Assembly (NCBI GenBank): GCA_017395725.1
Contig: JAFQOB010000303.1
Location: 1 to 8,352 of the forward strand
Reading direction: 5' to 3'
DNA: 8,352 bases
DNA from: Clostridia bacterium
GTDB lineage: Bacteria > Bacillota_A > Clostridia > Oscillospirales > CAG-272
The translations under genes and the position numbers were made by a program. How positions within the stretch are numbered: the stretch's first letter is position 1; each line of letters begins with the position of its first letter. This document shows, piece by piece, positions 7,057 through 8,352 of the stretch. The notes under the pieces are model-generated. The model had not been told where the DNA came from. It saw nothing but the letters and a program-made list of their open reading frames with translations, and searched no databases.

Positions 7057-7128
7057 AAGCAGAAATTTTGTGTAATGTCTTTTTTAATATAAAGACAAAA
7101 CAAAATTTCTGCTTATATTTTTATTTAA
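7057..7128. terminator. Long two-part hairpin between convergent genes, probably bidirectional
   Basis: AAGCAGAAATTTTGT (7057-7071) pairs perfectly with 7100-7114 (15 bp). After a small internal loop, TGTCTTT (7076-7082) pairs with AAAGACA (7091-7097) around an eight-base loop. On the plus strand it is followed by TATATTTTTATTT, which ends the radical SAM transcript and overlaps the stop codon of the minus-strand gene. On the minus strand it is followed by TTGTTAT, a weaker tail. Confidence 0.75.
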
Positions 7129-8341
7129 TTACAAATCCTGCGGGGAGGAACCACGAAGCATTAGTGTAGTAGAACGTAACGCTTGTCATAAGATATTCGC
7201 CGTCATAATACATACAGGAAGAAGAGCCGCCGTCCAGGTTTGCTGCATTAACCGCGCCGAAGTCTTGCATAACTTTTATAAGGTCCGAAGCCGAGGCGCC
7301 GAGGTGTCCGTTCTTTCCGCGTCCGTCGGTTACGAACATCAAAACTGCACCGTCTTCTCTTTGACCGATAGCGGTTCTGGGATTAAGTCCGCTTCCCATA
7401 CCGTTCATTTCACGGACTTCTCCGTTAATAATAAGCTGAACAAAGTGGTTGTTTGCATCAGAAGCTTCGTCTTGGAAAGTAACAGCATCACGTATCTTCT
7501 TTTCTTTTACAAGCTTTTCAACCTGTTTTGCGTTCATCTTTGAAATGTCGATAATCTGAAGAACGTTATTTTCAGTAAATCCAATAAGCACAAGACCTGC
7601 GAAGCTTTGGGGCTGATTGTACTGAATCTCTCCGTTTGACACGATTACTCCGTAGGGAGAACCGCCTGTGTTTTTGTGGGAGTTATAAAGCCCGCCGTTT
7701 ATACCGCCTATAGCATTATTGTCCTTTACGAGCTGGTCAAGAGTTACGCCGATCTCTCTCCAAGGGTATATTGTAGCAAGGCTTATACGGGAGGGGTCTT
7801 TAACTATCATCATAGTACCGTAGTAGGTTGCATCGGAAACCTCGTGTATTTCTATGGGAGCGTCGTTTTCTGTGGAGGTATCGTTTTGTTCGCTGTCTGT
7901 AGCTGTAATATCGATGTCAAGCTTGCCGGTAATTTTTGTTCCGTCAAGGTTTATTAAACCCTCGTCAACGTTGGCGTCCATATCCTTCATCTTATTCTTA
8001 TCTACAATAGCTTGAATTGAATCTGACGAAAGATAGAGCGAGGGAATAAACTTAAAAGCTCCTGTTTCAAGAAACGTCGGTACGGTGATATATAATATTT
8101 CCGATATTTTTCCCTCAGCCTTTTCCTGTTTTGAGACACGGTTTGCACAGAGCATACCTAATGCACAATACAGGGTAAGTACTACCGCAAAAACAAACGT
8201 AAATATAAATGCAAGGGTTCTTAATATTATCTTTCCTATACTTGTTTGTTTTTTAGGTTTGTGTGGGCGGCGGGGCTTAAGCTTTGAAACGTCTATTTCG
8301 TTTTCGTCCTTGTTTTCAGGTGGATTAATCTTAGTTTTCAT
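7121..8341 (-). CDS. Membrane-anchored phosphodiester glycosidase (NAGPA-like) family protein
   Basis: A 406-residue protein from the ATG at 8341. Residues 1-37 are a hydrophilic, basic cytoplasmic tail (KPRRPHKPKK). Residues 38-64 are one transmembrane segment, and the rest should lie outside the cell. Residues about 170-406 are the phosphodiester glycosidase domain (PF09992 type): INGGLYN at 214-220, NPRTAIG at 320-326, VTDGR at 337-341 and NLDGGSSS at 368-375. The human relative removes GlcNAc from phosphodiester-linked sugars. Bacterial members are linked to exopolysaccharide or cell-wall glycan processing, but this protein's substrate is unknown. In-frame codons continue to a TTG at 8350, and no Shine-Dalgarno is visible in the 11 bases left before the window ends, so a start further upstream is possible. 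It converges on the radical SAM gene and probably belongs to a separate transcript. Confidence 0.9.
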   Translation of the reverse strand: MKTKINPPENKDENEIDVSKLKPRRPHKPKKQTSIGKIILRTLAFIFTFVFAVVLTLYCALGMLCANRVSKQEKAEGKISEILYITVPTFLETGAFKFIPSLYLSSDSIQAIVDKNKMKDMDANVDEGLINLDGTKITGKLDIDITATDSEQNDTSTENDAPIEIHEVSDATYYGTMMIVKDPSRISLATIYPWREIGVTLDQLVKDNNAIGGINGGLYNSHKNTGGSPYGVIVSNGEIQYNQPQSFAGLVLIGFTENNVLQIIDISKMNAKQVEKLVKEKKIRDAVTFQDEASDANNHFVQLIINGEVREMNGMGSGLNPRTAIGQREDGAVLMFVTDGRGKNGHLGASASDLIKVMQDFGAVNAANLDGGSSSCMYYDGEYLMTSVTFYYTNASWFLPAGFVIK

Positions 8342-8352
8342 TATTAACAATC

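Noticed and set aside
7265..7957. Two plus-strand frames opposite the phosphodiester glycosidase gene
   Set aside because: The minus strand carries a family-matched protein with all expected motifs over this stretch, so these are shadows.
8342..8350. TTG at 8350 as the start of the minus-strand gene
   Set aside because: It would add only three residues, and the ATG at 8341 gives a natural hydrophilic N-terminus. With two bases left before the window edge, the upstream sequence needed to judge is absent.

Overview
The window reads as Gram-positive, anaerobic, Clostridia-like chromosomal DNA, most probably from a gut or rumen Oscillospiraceae/Lachnospiraceae-type bacterium. The reasons are strong GGAGG-type ribosome binding sites, moderately low G+C, a very large secreted protein with a cohesin-like N-terminal domain, a short peptide gene of a style I associate with Clostridia, and a membrane-anchored phosphodiester glycosidase-family protein. 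This placement is inference; no rRNA or marker gene is present.

Layout: (1) 70-5346 (+) encodes a 1758-residue exported surface protein. It has a signal peptide, a cohesin-like domain, a long beta-strand repeat region with at least two repeat classes, and a C-terminal domain that is present twice in diverged tandem copies. It carries no LPXTG motif and no recognisable dockerin or SLH anchor. (2) 5394-5510 (+) is a 38-codon gene with a clear Shine-Dalgarno, 47 nt downstream of the surface gene with no terminator between, so the two are probably co-transcribed. (3) 5531-5564 is a strong hairpin with a weak U-tract, a terminator or attenuator. (4) 5622-7013 (+) encodes a 463-residue protein with an N-terminal B12-binding-like Rossmann domain and a radical SAM core (CxxxCxxC). 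(5) 7025-7114 holds two hairpins between convergent genes. (6) 7121-8341 (-) encodes a membrane-anchored phosphodiester glycosidase-family (NAGPA-like) protein, unrelated in orientation to the others.

The most interesting combination is the short acidic peptide (leader-like half, then a Gly-Gly, then a ten-residue tail ending in Trp-Asp) followed by a B12/radical SAM enzyme. It could be a minimal precursor-plus-maturase pair attached to a giant surface protein. That link rests on adjacency and peptide architecture only. No transporter, protease or recognised leader-binding (RRE) domain lies in the window, and the intervening terminator weakens the argument. No stretch above 300 bases lacks a gene, and no RNA gene, insertion sequence or CRISPR array was seen.
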